From assembly GCA_944322745.1 (NCBI GenBank), contig CALUPV010000007.1, positions 17,063 through 81,062 of the forward strand: a stretch of 64,000 nucleotides of DNA, in the 5' to 3' direction. Below the pieces are notes generated by a model. That model searched no databases, was not told where the DNA came from, and saw only the letters and a list, made by a program, of their open reading frames with translations. A program made the position numbers and the translations under genes. Numbering within the stretch: position 1 is the stretch's first letter; each line of letters starts with the position of its first letter. This DNA comes from Candidatus Gastranaerophilales bacterium. GTDB taxonomy: Bacteria; Cyanobacteriota; Vampirovibrionia; Gastranaerophilales; Gastranaerophilaceae. Positions 36,730 through 44,757 of this stretch are shown one piece after another.

Positions 36730-37821
36730 ATGAAAAAAAGAAAAGAGAAGAAAGATTATTCGTTTTTATTAAATATATTTTTTTTGGCTATCTTTTTGAG
36801 CATAGGGGTGTTTATATATATCTCAGGCGGAAAAAAGGATGCGGTGACTTTAGTAAAGCAAGTTGAAAAGTCTTATCAAAATGAGATTAAAGAACAAACA
36901 AATCAAAAATCGACTATACCTAAAGAAGAACCACAAAAAACTAGTAAACAGATTAAAAATCTTCAACCATTTAGATTATATAATTATAAATATACTTATA
37001 CAATTGATATCCAAGGTTTTGTGAAACGTTTTGAAATTGATATTCCTATCCCTTTGAATGAGAATGAGAAACAATATATTTCTAATATGAAATCATCAAT
37101 AAAACCAAGCAGATTGTATAGTGATGGAGTTAATACGATTGCTCAATATACTTTTCATGATATTGGTTCGCAACGCATGAATATTGTATTAGAAGGGACA
37201 GCTAAGGTTAGAACTTATAATATTAAAAATGCAAAGATTATAAATAAAAATTTAACTCCGGAAAAAGATTTAAGCCGATATTTGAAGCCGGAACCTTTAA
37301 TTGAGTCTAATGATCCTTATATTAAAAGTATAGCTAATAAAATTAAAGGTGATACACAAGAAGAAGTTCTGCAAAATATTTATGAATATATACAAAATAA
37401 TATGAAATACACGATTATGGGTAATATAGGCGCTAAAAAAGCATTACAACAAAGACGTGGAAAGTGCACTGAATATGCCGCAATAATGATTGCTTTATGC
37501 AGGGCTAAAAATATCCCTGCCAGAATGGTATTGGGGAATATTGCAAGAGAGAAATATACTCAGCATAATTGGGTCGAGGTATATTATGATAAATATGGAT
37601 GGGTTATGTATGATCCTACTGTTCAGCCTGTTAATGTTAATGTACGAAAGGGTGGAAAAATTGTTAGAGTAGAGAAAAGATATGATACTTCTGTTGATAT
37701 AAACTATATTACGGCAGGAAGAAATAAACTTTCTACATATACAACTTCATATTCTGTAGGGGAGTCTAGAAATGGTAGAGCAATTGTTAATGAGAATATT
37801 CAAATAGAAAAAGTAAAATAG
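36730..37821 (+). CDS. Membrane-anchored transglutaminase-like protein
   Basis: A 363-residue protein with one N-terminal membrane segment (about 12-32), a basic cytoplasmic tip, a beta-rich middle, and a transglutaminase-like core. The triad is Cys246 in QRRGKCTEYAAIM, His279 in YTQHNWVEVYY and Asp295 in WVMYDPTV. LCRAKNIPARMVLG is the typical helix-strand. This type occurs in bacterial envelopes and can act as a peptidase, a cross-linker or an inactive scaffold. AAGGTGG precedes the ATG. It ends with a hairpin terminator. The triad order matches that of the small protein at 1228-1800. Confidence 0.82.
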   Translation: MKKRKEKKDYSFLLNIFFLAIFLSIGVFIYISGGKKDAVTLVKQVEKSYQNEIKEQTNQKSTIPKEEPQKTSKQIKNLQPFRLYNYKYTYTIDIQGFVKRFEIDIPIPLNENEKQYISNMKSSIKPSRLYSDGVNTIAQYTFHDIGSQRMNIVLEGTAKVRTYNIKNAKIINKNLTPEKDLSRYLKPEPLIESNDPYIKSIANKIKGDTQEEVLQNIYEYIQNNMKYTIMGNIGAKKALQQRRGKCTEYAAIMIALCRAKNIPARMVLGNIAREKYTQHNWVEVYYDKYGWVMYDPTVQPVNVNVRKGGKIVRVEKRYDTSVDINYITAGRNKLSTYTTSYSVGESRNGRAIVNENIQIEKVK

Positions 37822-37851
37822 AATTAAGTTGTTTTTTAATTGGTAAGTAAA

Positions 37852-37886
37852 AATATATCTGCCAAACTATTTAGCAGATATATTTT
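37852..37886 (+). terminator. Intrinsic terminator after the transglutaminase gene
   Basis: AATATATCTGC pairs with GCAGATATATT around an 11-base loop; the 3' arm plus following bases give the T-run. Confidence 0.7.
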
Positions 37887-37930
37887 GGTTAGTATTTTAA
37901 GTTTTTGAGTTTTCACCAAGTCTATACACA

Positions 37931-37953
37931 CAAAAACACCCATTACGGGTGTT
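37931..37953 (-). terminator. Terminator of tRNA-Gly (minus strand)
   Basis: On the minus strand AACACCC pairs with GGGTGTT around a 5-base loop and is followed by four T. It begins ten bases after the tRNA 3' end. Confidence 0.8.
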
Positions 37954-37963
37954 ATCTTTTAAA

Positions 37964-38038
37964 TGGAGCGAGAGACGAGGCTCGAACTCGCGACATCTTC
38001 CTTGGCAAGGAAGCATTCTACCACTGAATTACTCTCGC
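37964..38038 (-). tRNA. tRNA-Gly (anticodon GCC)
   Basis: The cloverleaf is readable on the minus strand: acceptor GCGAGAG with CTCTCGC, D-arm around TTCAGTGGTAGAAT, anticodon stem CTTCC/GGAAG with loop TTGCCAA (anticodon GCC), and T-arm GTTCGAGCC. The genome-encoded CCA follows a T discriminator. It has its own promoter and terminator. Confidence 0.97.
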
Positions 38039-38055
38039 ATCCTCTTATGGACTCT

Positions 38056-38083
38056 ATTATACATGCACAATTTTTTATTTCAA
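38056..38083 (-). promoter_or_regulatory. Promoter of tRNA-Gly
   Basis: Minus-strand TTGAAA, 16 bp and TATAAT. Position and boxes fit a sigma-70 type promoter, with the transcription start about ten bases before the mature tRNA. Confidence 0.75.
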
Positions 38084-38105
38084 GTCTTTTTGTAAAATGA
38101 TTTTT

Positions 38106-38303
38106 TTATCTGCCTAATAATAAATCAAAAACATTTCTGTATTTCACGGTAGTGTAACCGCCATCTTCATGTTCTATAACTTTTTCTTGTCTTGCTTTTG
38201 CGGCTGATTCATCAAAATAACTGATGATGCCATTAAATAGTCCTGCTTGATATGCAAAATATATGCCTGCAAAAATAATTAACCAAACAATTAATTTAAA
38301 CAT
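38106..38303 (-). CDS. Small single-pass membrane protein
   Basis: A 65-residue protein. The first 17 residues are a membrane helix (FKLIVWLIIFAGIYFAY), followed by a polar tail with DESAAKARQEKVIEHED and a C-terminal FDLLLGR. It follows another minus-strand gene after about 30 bases with a weak AGAGG ribosome site. I do not recognise the family. The helix position and tail suggest a membrane-tethered accessory peptide. Confidence 0.55.
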   Translation of the reverse strand: MFKLIVWLIIFAGIYFAYQAGLFNGIISYFDESAAKARQEKVIEHEDGGYTTVKYRNVFDLLLGR

Positions 38304-38333
38304 ATAAATCTACCTCTTTTTTATTAAGATAGT

Positions 38334-38696
38334 TTATTTTTTCGTTTTAGTCAAATTCTTATCCCTTATTAGATATGGTTTTACAAAGTTATATGTTCCG
38401 TATATTGAAATTATACTTCCTGCTATTTTTAATCCTTTTGAAAATTTATTGTCTTTTAGTAGTGATGCAATAGCATTTAGTGTTGTACCTGCCGTAAAAC
38501 ATAAATAACCTTTAAATATTGCTCTGGGAGTTGTTACCATATCATCTATATCTTTTTTATTTACAACTTTTTCACTAAATATGTCTAAAATATCTGGTTT
38601 ATATTCATTCTTAGAATTTGATTGTTCAATTTTTGTACTATTGTTTCTGCTATAATCTCTGGCTGTGATTTGTGAAAAATTATCAAAAACATTCAT
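38334..38696 (-). CDS. Hypothetical protein with C-terminal membrane segments
   Basis: 120 residues, not recognised. The N-terminal 60 residues are polar and Asn/Ser-rich (for example ITARDYSRNNSTKIEQ); two hydrophobic stretches follow near 64-80 (FKGYLCFTAGTTLNAIA) and 90-108. It ends in KNLTKTKK. The ATG has AAGGATAT upstream. Probably in one transcript with the next small membrane protein. No function can be proposed. Confidence 0.5.
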   Translation of the reverse strand: MNVFDNFSQITARDYSRNNSTKIEQSNSKNEYKPDILDIFSEKVVNKKDIDDMVTTPRAIFKGYLCFTAGTTLNAIASLLKDNKFSKGLKIAGSIISIYGTYNFVKPYLIRDKNLTKTKK

Positions 38697-38801
38697 AATT
38701 ATATATCCTTGTTAATATTATAAAATTTGAACAGAAAATAATTTGTCACTGGCAATTTTAGTATTTATAATAAAATAATAGTTATAGAGGATATTTTGAG
38801 A

Positions 38802-39710
38802 ATGTTAGTGGAAAAAGAACTTGGGATACTTAATCAGTATTTGGTCAATAGTTTAATTGATGATAAAAATCGTATATCAGATGATATATGTGACTATTTA
38901 TGTTCAAAATCGAAAAGAATTAGACCAATGCTTGTTTTTCTTTTTGCAAAGGCAATGGATATTGATTTGGATGATAAAGTTTATCATCTTGCTTGTAGTG
39001 TTGAATTGGTTCATAATTCTACATTGGTACATGATGATATTCTCGATAATGCGGATACCAGAAGAGGAAAAGTTTCTTTAAATTATAAATTGGGTAATAA
39101 TTTAAGTGTTCTGGCAGGGGATATTTTGCTTTCAGTTGCATTAAGAGAACTTGTTAAATGTGATAGTGTCGAAGCTATTGATACTTTTGCTGAATCTATA
39201 TATTTGATGTGTAAAGGTGAAATAAATCAGAACTTTACAATAGGAAAGCTTCCTACTATGGAAGAATATATTCAGAAATCCGAATATAAGACCGCAGAGC
39301 TTTTCAAGGCTCCATTAACATCACTTTGTTTCATTAAAAATAAATCTGTAAAAGATAATGTTTTATCTTTTGCAAGGAACTTTGGTATTGCTTTTCAAAT
39401 AAAAGATGATTTACTTAATATATTGAAGAATGATCCTACAAAACCTGTTATGAGTGATATTCATAATGGTATTTATACGGCACCTGTTTTGTTTCTAAAT
39501 GATGATATAGGCAATGTTATTAATCTTTCTGAAGAGGTTATTATAGACAAACTTCAATCAGATAGAAAATACATTCATAAAACGGTTGATTTAATAAAAA
39601 AATACGCAGATAAGGCAATTGAAACAATAAGTTTTATAGAAGATAATCAATATAAACAGGAAATTATAAGCTTAACCAAAAACCTTTATGAGGCAGGAAT
39701 ATATGAATAA
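38802..39710 (+). CDS. Polyprenyl diphosphate synthase (trans-isoprenyl type)
   Basis: Condenses isopentenyl diphosphate into a long-chain polyprenyl diphosphate, used for quinone or lipid carriers. 302 residues. The first aspartate-rich motif is LVHDDILDNADTRRG near 75-89; KRIRPMLV lies before it. The second motif reads AFQIKDDLLN rather than FQIxDDxxD, so one Asp of the usual DDxxD is Asn. The ORF opens at a TTG (38796), but the ATG six bases on has AGAGGA ten bases before it, so I prefer it. The last eight bases overlap the lepB start. It uses isoprenoid precursors from the MEP pathway (ispE here). Confidence 0.88.
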   Translation: MLVEKELGILNQYLVNSLIDDKNRISDDICDYLCSKSKRIRPMLVFLFAKAMDIDLDDKVYHLACSVELVHNSTLVHDDILDNADTRRGKVSLNYKLGNNLSVLAGDILLSVALRELVKCDSVEAIDTFAESIYLMCKGEINQNFTIGKLPTMEEYIQKSEYKTAELFKAPLTSLCFIKNKSVKDNVLSFARNFGIAFQIKDDLLNILKNDPTKPVMSDIHNGIYTAPVLFLNDDIGNVINLSEEVIIDKLQSDRKYIHKTVDLIKKYADKAIETISFIEDNQYKQEIISLTKNLYEAGIYE

Positions 39711-40314
39711 AGCGGTATTAAAAGAAACTGTTGAAACAGTTGTATTTGTTGTAGTTGCAATAATTATAATAAGATTTTACTTGGGAGAAATACGTTGGAT
39801 TCCTTCAGGTTCTATGAAACCTACATTAGTAGAAGGGGATAGAGTTTTTGTTGAAAGACTTTCAAGGTTTTATAGAACACCGACAAGAGGTGATATAATG
39901 GTATTTTATCCGCCTAAAGAAACTTTAAATGCAAATCCAATTGCAGTTTTTTCTCGTTTAACAGGTTTTTTCTGTAAAGATATTGCTTATATTAAAAGAG
40001 TAATAGGTCTCCCAAATGAAAAGATCGAAATAGTTCAAAATGAAGATGGTTCAACTGATGTATTTATAAATGACAAAAAGTTGGAGGAACCATATATTAT
40101 GGATAGATATGAATATCCTATATGTAATACTGATATGAACTGCGGACCTATGGTTTTAGGTGATGATGAATATTTTATGATGGGAGATAACAGAGGTCAT
40201 TCTTTAGATTCAAGGTATTGGGGTGTACTGAATAAAGATCGATTTATTGGCAGAGCTAAACTTCTATTCTGGCCTTTTACTCATTTTAAGTATTTTGAAA
40301 GGAAATCATATTAG
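39703..40314 (+). CDS. lepB: Signal peptidase I
   Basis: Cleaves signal peptides of exported proteins at the periplasmic face. 203 residues with an N-terminal membrane helix (about 11-27). The nucleophile is Ser37 in IPSGSMKPTLVEGD, the general base Lys98 in YIKRVIGLPNE, and the late block GDNRGHSLDSRYWGVL is intact. The open frame starts at 39688, but AGGCAGGA lies just before the ATG at 39703, which is the better start. It overlaps the polyprenyl synthase end by eight bases. The convergent pncC-like gene overlaps by four bases. Confidence 0.95.
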   Translation: MNKAVLKETVETVVFVVVAIIIIRFYLGEIRWIPSGSMKPTLVEGDRVFVERLSRFYRTPTRGDIMVFYPPKETLNANPIAVFSRLTGFFCKDIAYIKRVIGLPNEKIEIVQNEDGSTDVFINDKKLEEPYIMDRYEYPICNTDMNCGPMVLGDDEYFMMGDNRGHSLDSRYWGVLNKDRFIGRAKLLFWPFTHFKYFERKSY

Positions 40315-40859
40315 TAATTTTCTTTTATGAAATCTAAGAGCAATTCAAGTGCTTTTGTAGAAAACGCATATTTCATTATTCTTCTGTATAATAATGGATT
40401 CGCTTCAAATTTATATGATTTTTTATTTTTTTTGTCTGCTATTCCGATATATATAAGTCCAACAGGCTTTGTTTCTGTAGCGCCTAAGGGACCAGCTATT
40501 CCTGTTGTGGCAAGTGCTATTGTACAATTATATTTATTTAATAAACCTTCTACCATTTCTATTGCTACTTGTGCACTTACGACTCCATTTTCTTCTATAG
40601 TCTCGGGCTTTACTCCTAAAATTGAAATTTTAGCAACATTTGCATATGTAACAAAATTTTGAAAGATATATGTACTGGAGCCTGAAATATCTGTTAATCT
40701 TGAACTTATTAAACCGCCTGTACAAGATTCTGCTATAGAAAGTCTTAATGCATTTCTTATTAATAATTTTGCTATCTTTTTTTCTTTTGATAGCAAAATT
40801 ATAGGAATAATATTTTTAATGATAAAAATACCATTAGCTGCCAGACGTTTAAAAAACAT
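40311..40859 (-). CDS. pncC: CinA C-terminal-domain nicotinamide-nucleotide amidase
   Basis: Deamidates nicotinamide mononucleotide for NAD recycling. 182 residues. The amidase signature is LSIAESCTGGLISSRLTDISG (given in parts) with the catalytic Ser, followed by ALATTGIAGPLGATETKPVGLIYIG. The N-terminal 25 residues (MFFKRLAANGIFIIKNIIPIILL) are an unusual hydrophobic extension before the normal family start. The ATG is one base after the stop of the upstream gene on the minus strand. The full CinA N-terminal domain is absent. Confidence 0.85.
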   Translation of the reverse strand: MFFKRLAANGIFIIKNIIPIILLSKEKKIAKLLIRNALRLSIAESCTGGLISSRLTDISGSSTYIFQNFVTYANVAKISILGVKPETIEENGVVSAQVAIEMVEGLLNKYNCTIALATTGIAGPLGATETKPVGLIYIGIADKKNKKSYKFEANPLLYRRIMKYAFSTKALELLLDFIKENY

Positions 40860-40860
40860 A

Positions 40861-41565
40861 TTAATAAACCGGCATGTCTAAAGGTTTTAACAATTGTACC
40901 TGAAGAGTTTCCCCTTGGTTGATATAGATATTTTCACCTTTTTTAAATATATCTGCTATAGAGTCACCAATAAAGTATATACCTGCAACCGGAGCACTTA
41001 CTATTGCTGTCAAAGGAGCAAAGATATATTTTGGAGAACCGTTCAGTAAATCTTCTCCTTTTTCCCAAGCCCAAGTTGTTGGTTTTACTACTATATTTTT
41101 TGTTGTTTGAGCTGTTTTTGTAAATGCTGTTTTATATGTTGTTTTAGAACTTAAAGCTCCGTCATATGTTACATTTTTGTTGTTGCATATACCTGCATAA
41201 AACGGAACTTGTTTACCTGTAGCACTTACAATGTGGTCAAAATATAGTCTTATTATTCCGCCTTTATATAAAATTTTAGGAGCTGAAACTTCTTCTATTG
41301 AACCTCTTATAACGCTTCCTTGAGGTATTACAATTGATTTATCAACTTTTATATTTTCTGTTACCATCAAATCAAATTGGTCACCTAAAGATGATGTAGA
41401 TGAACCTACCGGATCCAATACTTTTAGTGTAATTACAGTACCAGACGGTACTCTTTTTGTTTTTATGTTCGCATTAATCTTTTTATTTACCGCACAATCT
41501 GCTCCGATACCTGTAAATAAAAACATTGCACATATTGCAATTAAAACAGAAAATATTTTTTTCAT
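40861..41565 (-). CDS. Exported protein, unknown function
   Basis: A 234-residue protein with a clear signal peptide (residues about 3-25: IFSVLIAICAMFLFTGIGADCA). The mature part is beta-rich: SGTVITLKVLDPVGS, VIPQGSVIRGSIEEV and GIIRLYFDHIVSATGK suggest a barrel-like fold seen in exported proteins and some TrbI/secretin-associated domains. A central helix and a C-terminal YINQGETLQVQLLKPL follow. It lies in a minus-strand group with YhaM-like and pncC genes, 11 bases after the former. Function unknown. Confidence 0.6.
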   Translation of the reverse strand: MKKIFSVLIAICAMFLFTGIGADCAVNKKINANIKTKRVPSGTVITLKVLDPVGSSTSSLGDQFDLMVTENIKVDKSIVIPQGSVIRGSIEEVSAPKILYKGGIIRLYFDHIVSATGKQVPFYAGICNNKNVTYDGALSSKTTYKTAFTKTAQTTKNIVVKPTTWAWEKGEDLLNGSPKYIFAPLTAIVSAPVAGIYFIGDSIADIFKKGENIYINQGETLQVQLLKPLDMPVY

Positions 41566-41576
41566 TATATATCCCT

Positions 41577-42407
41577 CTAATTTATATCTGTTATTGATAT
41601 TTTACCAAATTTTGCAGATAAATCATCAATGTGATGAATTATGTACATAAATGGTTCAGCATCTTTATCATTTAAGTCTATTAATGCACCCCAGTCGGTT
41701 CTTCCGTGATGAGCTGCTATCATTTTAGCAATATCTTTAAACCCGTTATTCATGCATATTGAAAATCCCCATTGAGAGTGGGTTCTCCAGTCTTTTCTGA
41801 ATTCTTCGTTATATTCTATTAAGCCTGTTTCTTCATCTACTATATATTCAAATATTTTTCCGAAATCGTGTAAAATGCAAGCTGCATATACTATATCCGG
41901 ATTTATTTTGTTATTGCATTTTGAAAGAATAATATCAGCAAAATCTAAGCATTCAAGTGTGTGTTCAAGCAAACCGCCAATATAATTATGATGCATTAAT
42001 TTTGCAGCCGGTGTCTTTTTAAATTGTTCTTCATATTCAAATAATAGTGATGAAACAAATTCAGCAAGTTTTTTATCATTGATTTTATTTACATAGTTCA
42101 TTATTTTAGAAAACAGTTCATCTCTTTGTTCTGAAGATAAACCAAGTTTTGCTTCTTTCACAAGGCTTATATCTGAGATTAGACAGTTGTTATATTTTTC
42201 GTTGTATGTGCCTGCGTTGATTCTTATTTGATTGTTTGTTCTAAACAATTTTGAGTCTAATCTGTTTAATGTTTCTTCCCATAGGATACAATTAAGTACA
42301 GTACCATCTTCAATATTTTTAACTTGAAGTTTTCCCATTTTGGAGCCTGCTTTTGTATCTCCTATAGAAAACGTTATTACTTCATATATTGCGTGTAAGT
42401 CTAACAT
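41577..42407 (-). CDS. YhaM-like 3'-5' exoribonuclease (OB fold plus HD domain)
   Basis: A 276-residue protein with an N-terminal OB-fold nucleic-acid-binding part (KMGKLQVKNIEDGTVLNC) and a C-terminal HD domain. HD metal ligands are His in HHNYIGGLLEHTLECL, the His-Asp pair of AACILHDFGKIFEY, and MIAAHHGRTDWGA and IIHHIDDLSAK further on. This matches YhaM/CBF1-type exonucleases that trim RNA or single-stranded DNA. The minus-strand group starts with the formyltransferase gene 41 bases upstream. Assignment to YhaM is by domain order. Confidence 0.82.
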   Translation of the reverse strand: MLDLHAIYEVITFSIGDTKAGSKMGKLQVKNIEDGTVLNCILWEETLNRLDSKLFRTNNQIRINAGTYNEKYNNCLISDISLVKEAKLGLSSEQRDELFSKIMNYVNKINDKKLAEFVSSLLFEYEEQFKKTPAAKLMHHNYIGGLLEHTLECLDFADIILSKCNNKINPDIVYAACILHDFGKIFEYIVDEETGLIEYNEEFRKDWRTHSQWGFSICMNNGFKDIAKMIAAHHGRTDWGALIDLNDKDAEPFMYIIHHIDDLSAKFGKISITDIN

Positions 42408-42448
42408 AATTTCTCTCTTTTCTTATTGATTTTTATTATACAACAATT

Positions 42449-43399
42449 TTATATTGCTTGTTCATTAGTTTTAATAATTTTTTCTAAATATAACTTCGTG
42501 AAAAAAGTGGAAAACGGGCGTTTTATTTTTATAGCGCAAAACTCTATTACATAACCATCTTTGCAGACAATAAATAATGAATTGTTAGTCTTTTTTACTA
42601 TTGAAGCAGGTCTTTTTTTTGATTTCTTTTGATAAATTTTATAACTTTCAAATGTAAAAAAATCATTTTTATAAGGTATATGGCATTTTAACCAAGGAGT
42701 TAGGGCTCGTATTCTTTTGTCTATTTCTATTGATGTTTCTTTTTCAAAGTCCAAAATTGAATCTGCTAATGAAATTTGATGTTGATATGTTGATTCTTGT
42801 TCATTTTGGCTTTTTTGTTCTTTTAGTTTTTGAGGTAGGTTATTTAATAAATTAATAATTTCATTTCTTGCCATATCGCAACATCTATGTTTCAAGCTTT
42901 CACCTGTATCTGTTTTTAATATTTCTGTTTCTGCTTGGTGTAATATGGCACCTGTATCATAATTGACATCCATTAAATGAAAAGTAACACCTGTTTTTTG
43001 TTCATTGTTTAGGATTACTTGCAAGTATGGATTAGGTCCTCTGTATTCTGGCAATAATGATGGGTGGGTATTTATGCAAGCAATTTTAGGTGTATTTATT
43101 GTTTGCATGGAAAATTTTTCACTCCAAGAACCAACAAGTATAACATCTGTTTTGAGGCTTTTTATCGTATTAATAAACTCTTGAGAATTAACACTTTTAG
43201 CTTTAATTTCTTTTAATTGATGAGTTCTTATAAAGTTATAATCATCAGTGGGGTTTAATAAATCATATATAAATTTTTTTATAGGCGATTGTTTAATGTT
43301 TTCTTCTCTAAAGACACCAACTATTTCATTTTTTGTTTTGAGCACTCCCGAGATGAGTGCCCTCAACATTTCACCATAGCCTACAATAACAATTTTCAT
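42449..43399 (-). CDS. Formyltransferase family protein (Fmt-like)
   Basis: A 316-residue protein of the formyl-tetrahydrofolate transferase fold. The catalytic region reads CINTHPSLLPEYRGPNPYLQ, with Asn, His and the SLLPxxRG motif, followed by GVTFHLMDVNYDTGAIL with the essential Asp. The C-terminal half (about 205-316) has an Fmt-C-like beta domain. It could be methionyl-tRNA formyltransferase or a sugar/ArnA-type formyltransferase; Asn-Pro after RG departs from the RGAAP of typical Fmt, so the symbol is left blank. The N-terminus has a Rossmann strand IVGYGEML. Confidence 0.8.
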   Translation of the reverse strand: MKIVIVGYGEMLRALISGVLKTKNEIVGVFREENIKQSPIKKFIYDLLNPTDDYNFIRTHQLKEIKAKSVNSQEFINTIKSLKTDVILVGSWSEKFSMQTINTPKIACINTHPSLLPEYRGPNPYLQVILNNEQKTGVTFHLMDVNYDTGAILHQAETEILKTDTGESLKHRCCDMARNEIINLLNNLPQKLKEQKSQNEQESTYQHQISLADSILDFEKETSIEIDKRIRALTPWLKCHIPYKNDFFTFESYKIYQKKSKKRPASIVKKTNNSLFIVCKDGYVIEFCAIKIKRPFSTFFTKLYLEKIIKTNEQAI

Positions 43400-43547
43400 A
43401 AATAATATGATATTTTAGACAAAGTTAAAAATCAAAGTTAAAAGAAATAATGTAAATTAAGTATTCGTTTTTGTAATAAAAGATATTAAAATAGTTTCAT
43501 AATGGTTTATTTTTTTATACAATAAAACCGGAAAGAGAAGGAATTTT

Positions 43548-44177
43548 TTGAGCGGAAATTTTGATGATTTAGAAACAACGGTTAGAAAATCGTCTGTTAT
43601 ACAAGAAAGAATGAGTCTTGTATCAAGTCATATGTATAAACAATTCTTAGAATATCAGCAATCAAATGCAAATACTGCTGTTTTGTTTGAAAGAATGGTT
43701 GAAAATATGGCTCTTACTGTTGAATATTTAAAGCAATCTTTTACGGTAAGAGGTATTCCTTCTGAAAATATTTATTATGAATACGATAAGCAAAGACATA
43801 TTGCTATTATGAATATTCTTTGGCATTCAATAACTTTTTATTCCAATATGAAAGATAAGCCAAAAGCTTTGCACAGAGAAAAAGATGTACCTTTATTTAC
43901 AGGAAGAATTATCGCTATAAAAGGAATGCTTCCTGAATTGTTGCAAGGATATAATGATGAAACAGAACAAAAATTATTAGATATGGAAGTTGCATCTTTA
44001 TATGTGCCTGCAGATAAAAGCGGTAAAGCAATAATAAAGATACGTCATCTTGGAAATCAAGAGTTTTATATTAATCAAATGGAAGCACCGAGAGAATTTT
44101 TACTAAAAGTAATTGAAACCATATGTGGTGGCGGTAACTACCATAAAGAAGGTTCCAGAGTTACTATTAGCATTTAA
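43548..44177 (+). CDS. Conserved-looking protein of unknown function
   Basis: A 209-residue soluble protein, not recognised. The first 75 residues are strongly helical and acidic-basic mixed; the middle contains PLFTGRIIAIKGMLPELLQG; the C-terminal part is beta-rich with GKAIIKIRHLGNQEFYINQ and GGGNYHKEGSRVTISI. The start is TTG with GAGAAGGA eight bases upstream. No membrane segment or signal peptide. It stands alone between divergent and convergent neighbours. No function proposed. Confidence 0.55.
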   Translation: MSGNFDDLETTVRKSSVIQERMSLVSSHMYKQFLEYQQSNANTAVLFERMVENMALTVEYLKQSFTVRGIPSENIYYEYDKQRHIAIMNILWHSITFYSNMKDKPKALHREKDVPLFTGRIIAIKGMLPELLQGYNDETEQKLLDMEVASLYVPADKSGKAIIKIRHLGNQEFYINQMEAPREFLLKVIETICGGGNYHKEGSRVTISI

Positions 44178-44185
44178 TGTTTTAC

Positions 44186-44392
44186 TTATTTTTTATTAAA
44201 ATCGATGTTATAACCGAGTTTTTCAAGAATTATTTCCAATTCGGTTATATTCAAAGTGCCTTTTTTTATTTTTGTCGACAGGTTCTGAATAGAATATGCT
44301 CTTTGTTTTTTGTTTTCTATATATTTTGCCAGTTCAGTTAAAGTAACATTTTCCTGCATGGCAAGTTTTCTAATTTCAACACGTAAATCCAT
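44186..44392 (-). CDS. Small HTH DNA-binding protein (XRE/Cro-like)
   Basis: 68 residues. The helix-turn-helix is recognisable in NVTLTELAKYIENKKQR with the second helix in SIQNLSTKIKKG, then the third in LNITELEIILEKLGYN. Such proteins regulate phage, plasmid or toxin-antitoxin loci, and sometimes single operons. It is divergent from the small ORF at 44521, with an extremely AT-rich gap of 128 bases between them that may hold the operators. No integrase or other phage gene is close. Confidence 0.7.
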   Translation of the reverse strand: MDLRVEIRKLAMQENVTLTELAKYIENKKQRAYSIQNLSTKIKKGTLNITELEIILEKLGYNIDFNKK

Positions 44393-44520
44393 AATTTAAA
44401 AATATAATATATTTTTAAAATTAAAAAAATAATTAAAAAATCATTGCACTTTTTTAAATAATATTTTAAAATTAAATTATTATTTTAAAAATTATTAAAT
44501 AATTTTAAGAAGGAGACCAG

Positions 44521-44757
44521 ATGAATAAAAAACTTGCAAACAAGCTTGAACTTCAGATGATAAACATAAGCATTAATTTATCTATAATTAAGACAATTAT
44601 TGATATATTAAAAAATGAATTTGAAGAATCTTATAATTCATATGATAATAACATTATTAATTTGATAATACTTTCTCAAAGGTTAATCAGTACTACCAAA
44701 AATAAATTTGGCAAATGTAGTAAACTTTCTTTTAAACTCACACAAACAAAACAATAA
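44521..44757 (+). CDS. Small hypothetical protein, divergent from the HTH gene
   Basis: 78 residues with a strong Shine-Dalgarno (AAGGAG six bases before the ATG). The sequence is helical and Ile/Leu/Asn-rich: KLELQMINISINLSIIKTII and NIINLIILSQRLIS. It is not a clear membrane protein. The stop ends exactly where the convergent leuC stop begins. Because of the divergence from an HTH gene it could be its target, but the protein type is not recognised and it may even be a chance ORF. Confidence 0.5.
   Translation: MNKKLANKLELQMINISINLSIIKTIIDILKNEFEESYNSYDNNIINLIILSQRLISTTKNKFGKCSKLSFKLTQTKQ

Noticed and set aside
44186..44757. Prophage remnant
   Set aside because: Only a small HTH gene is present; no integrase, structural or attachment sequences nearby.
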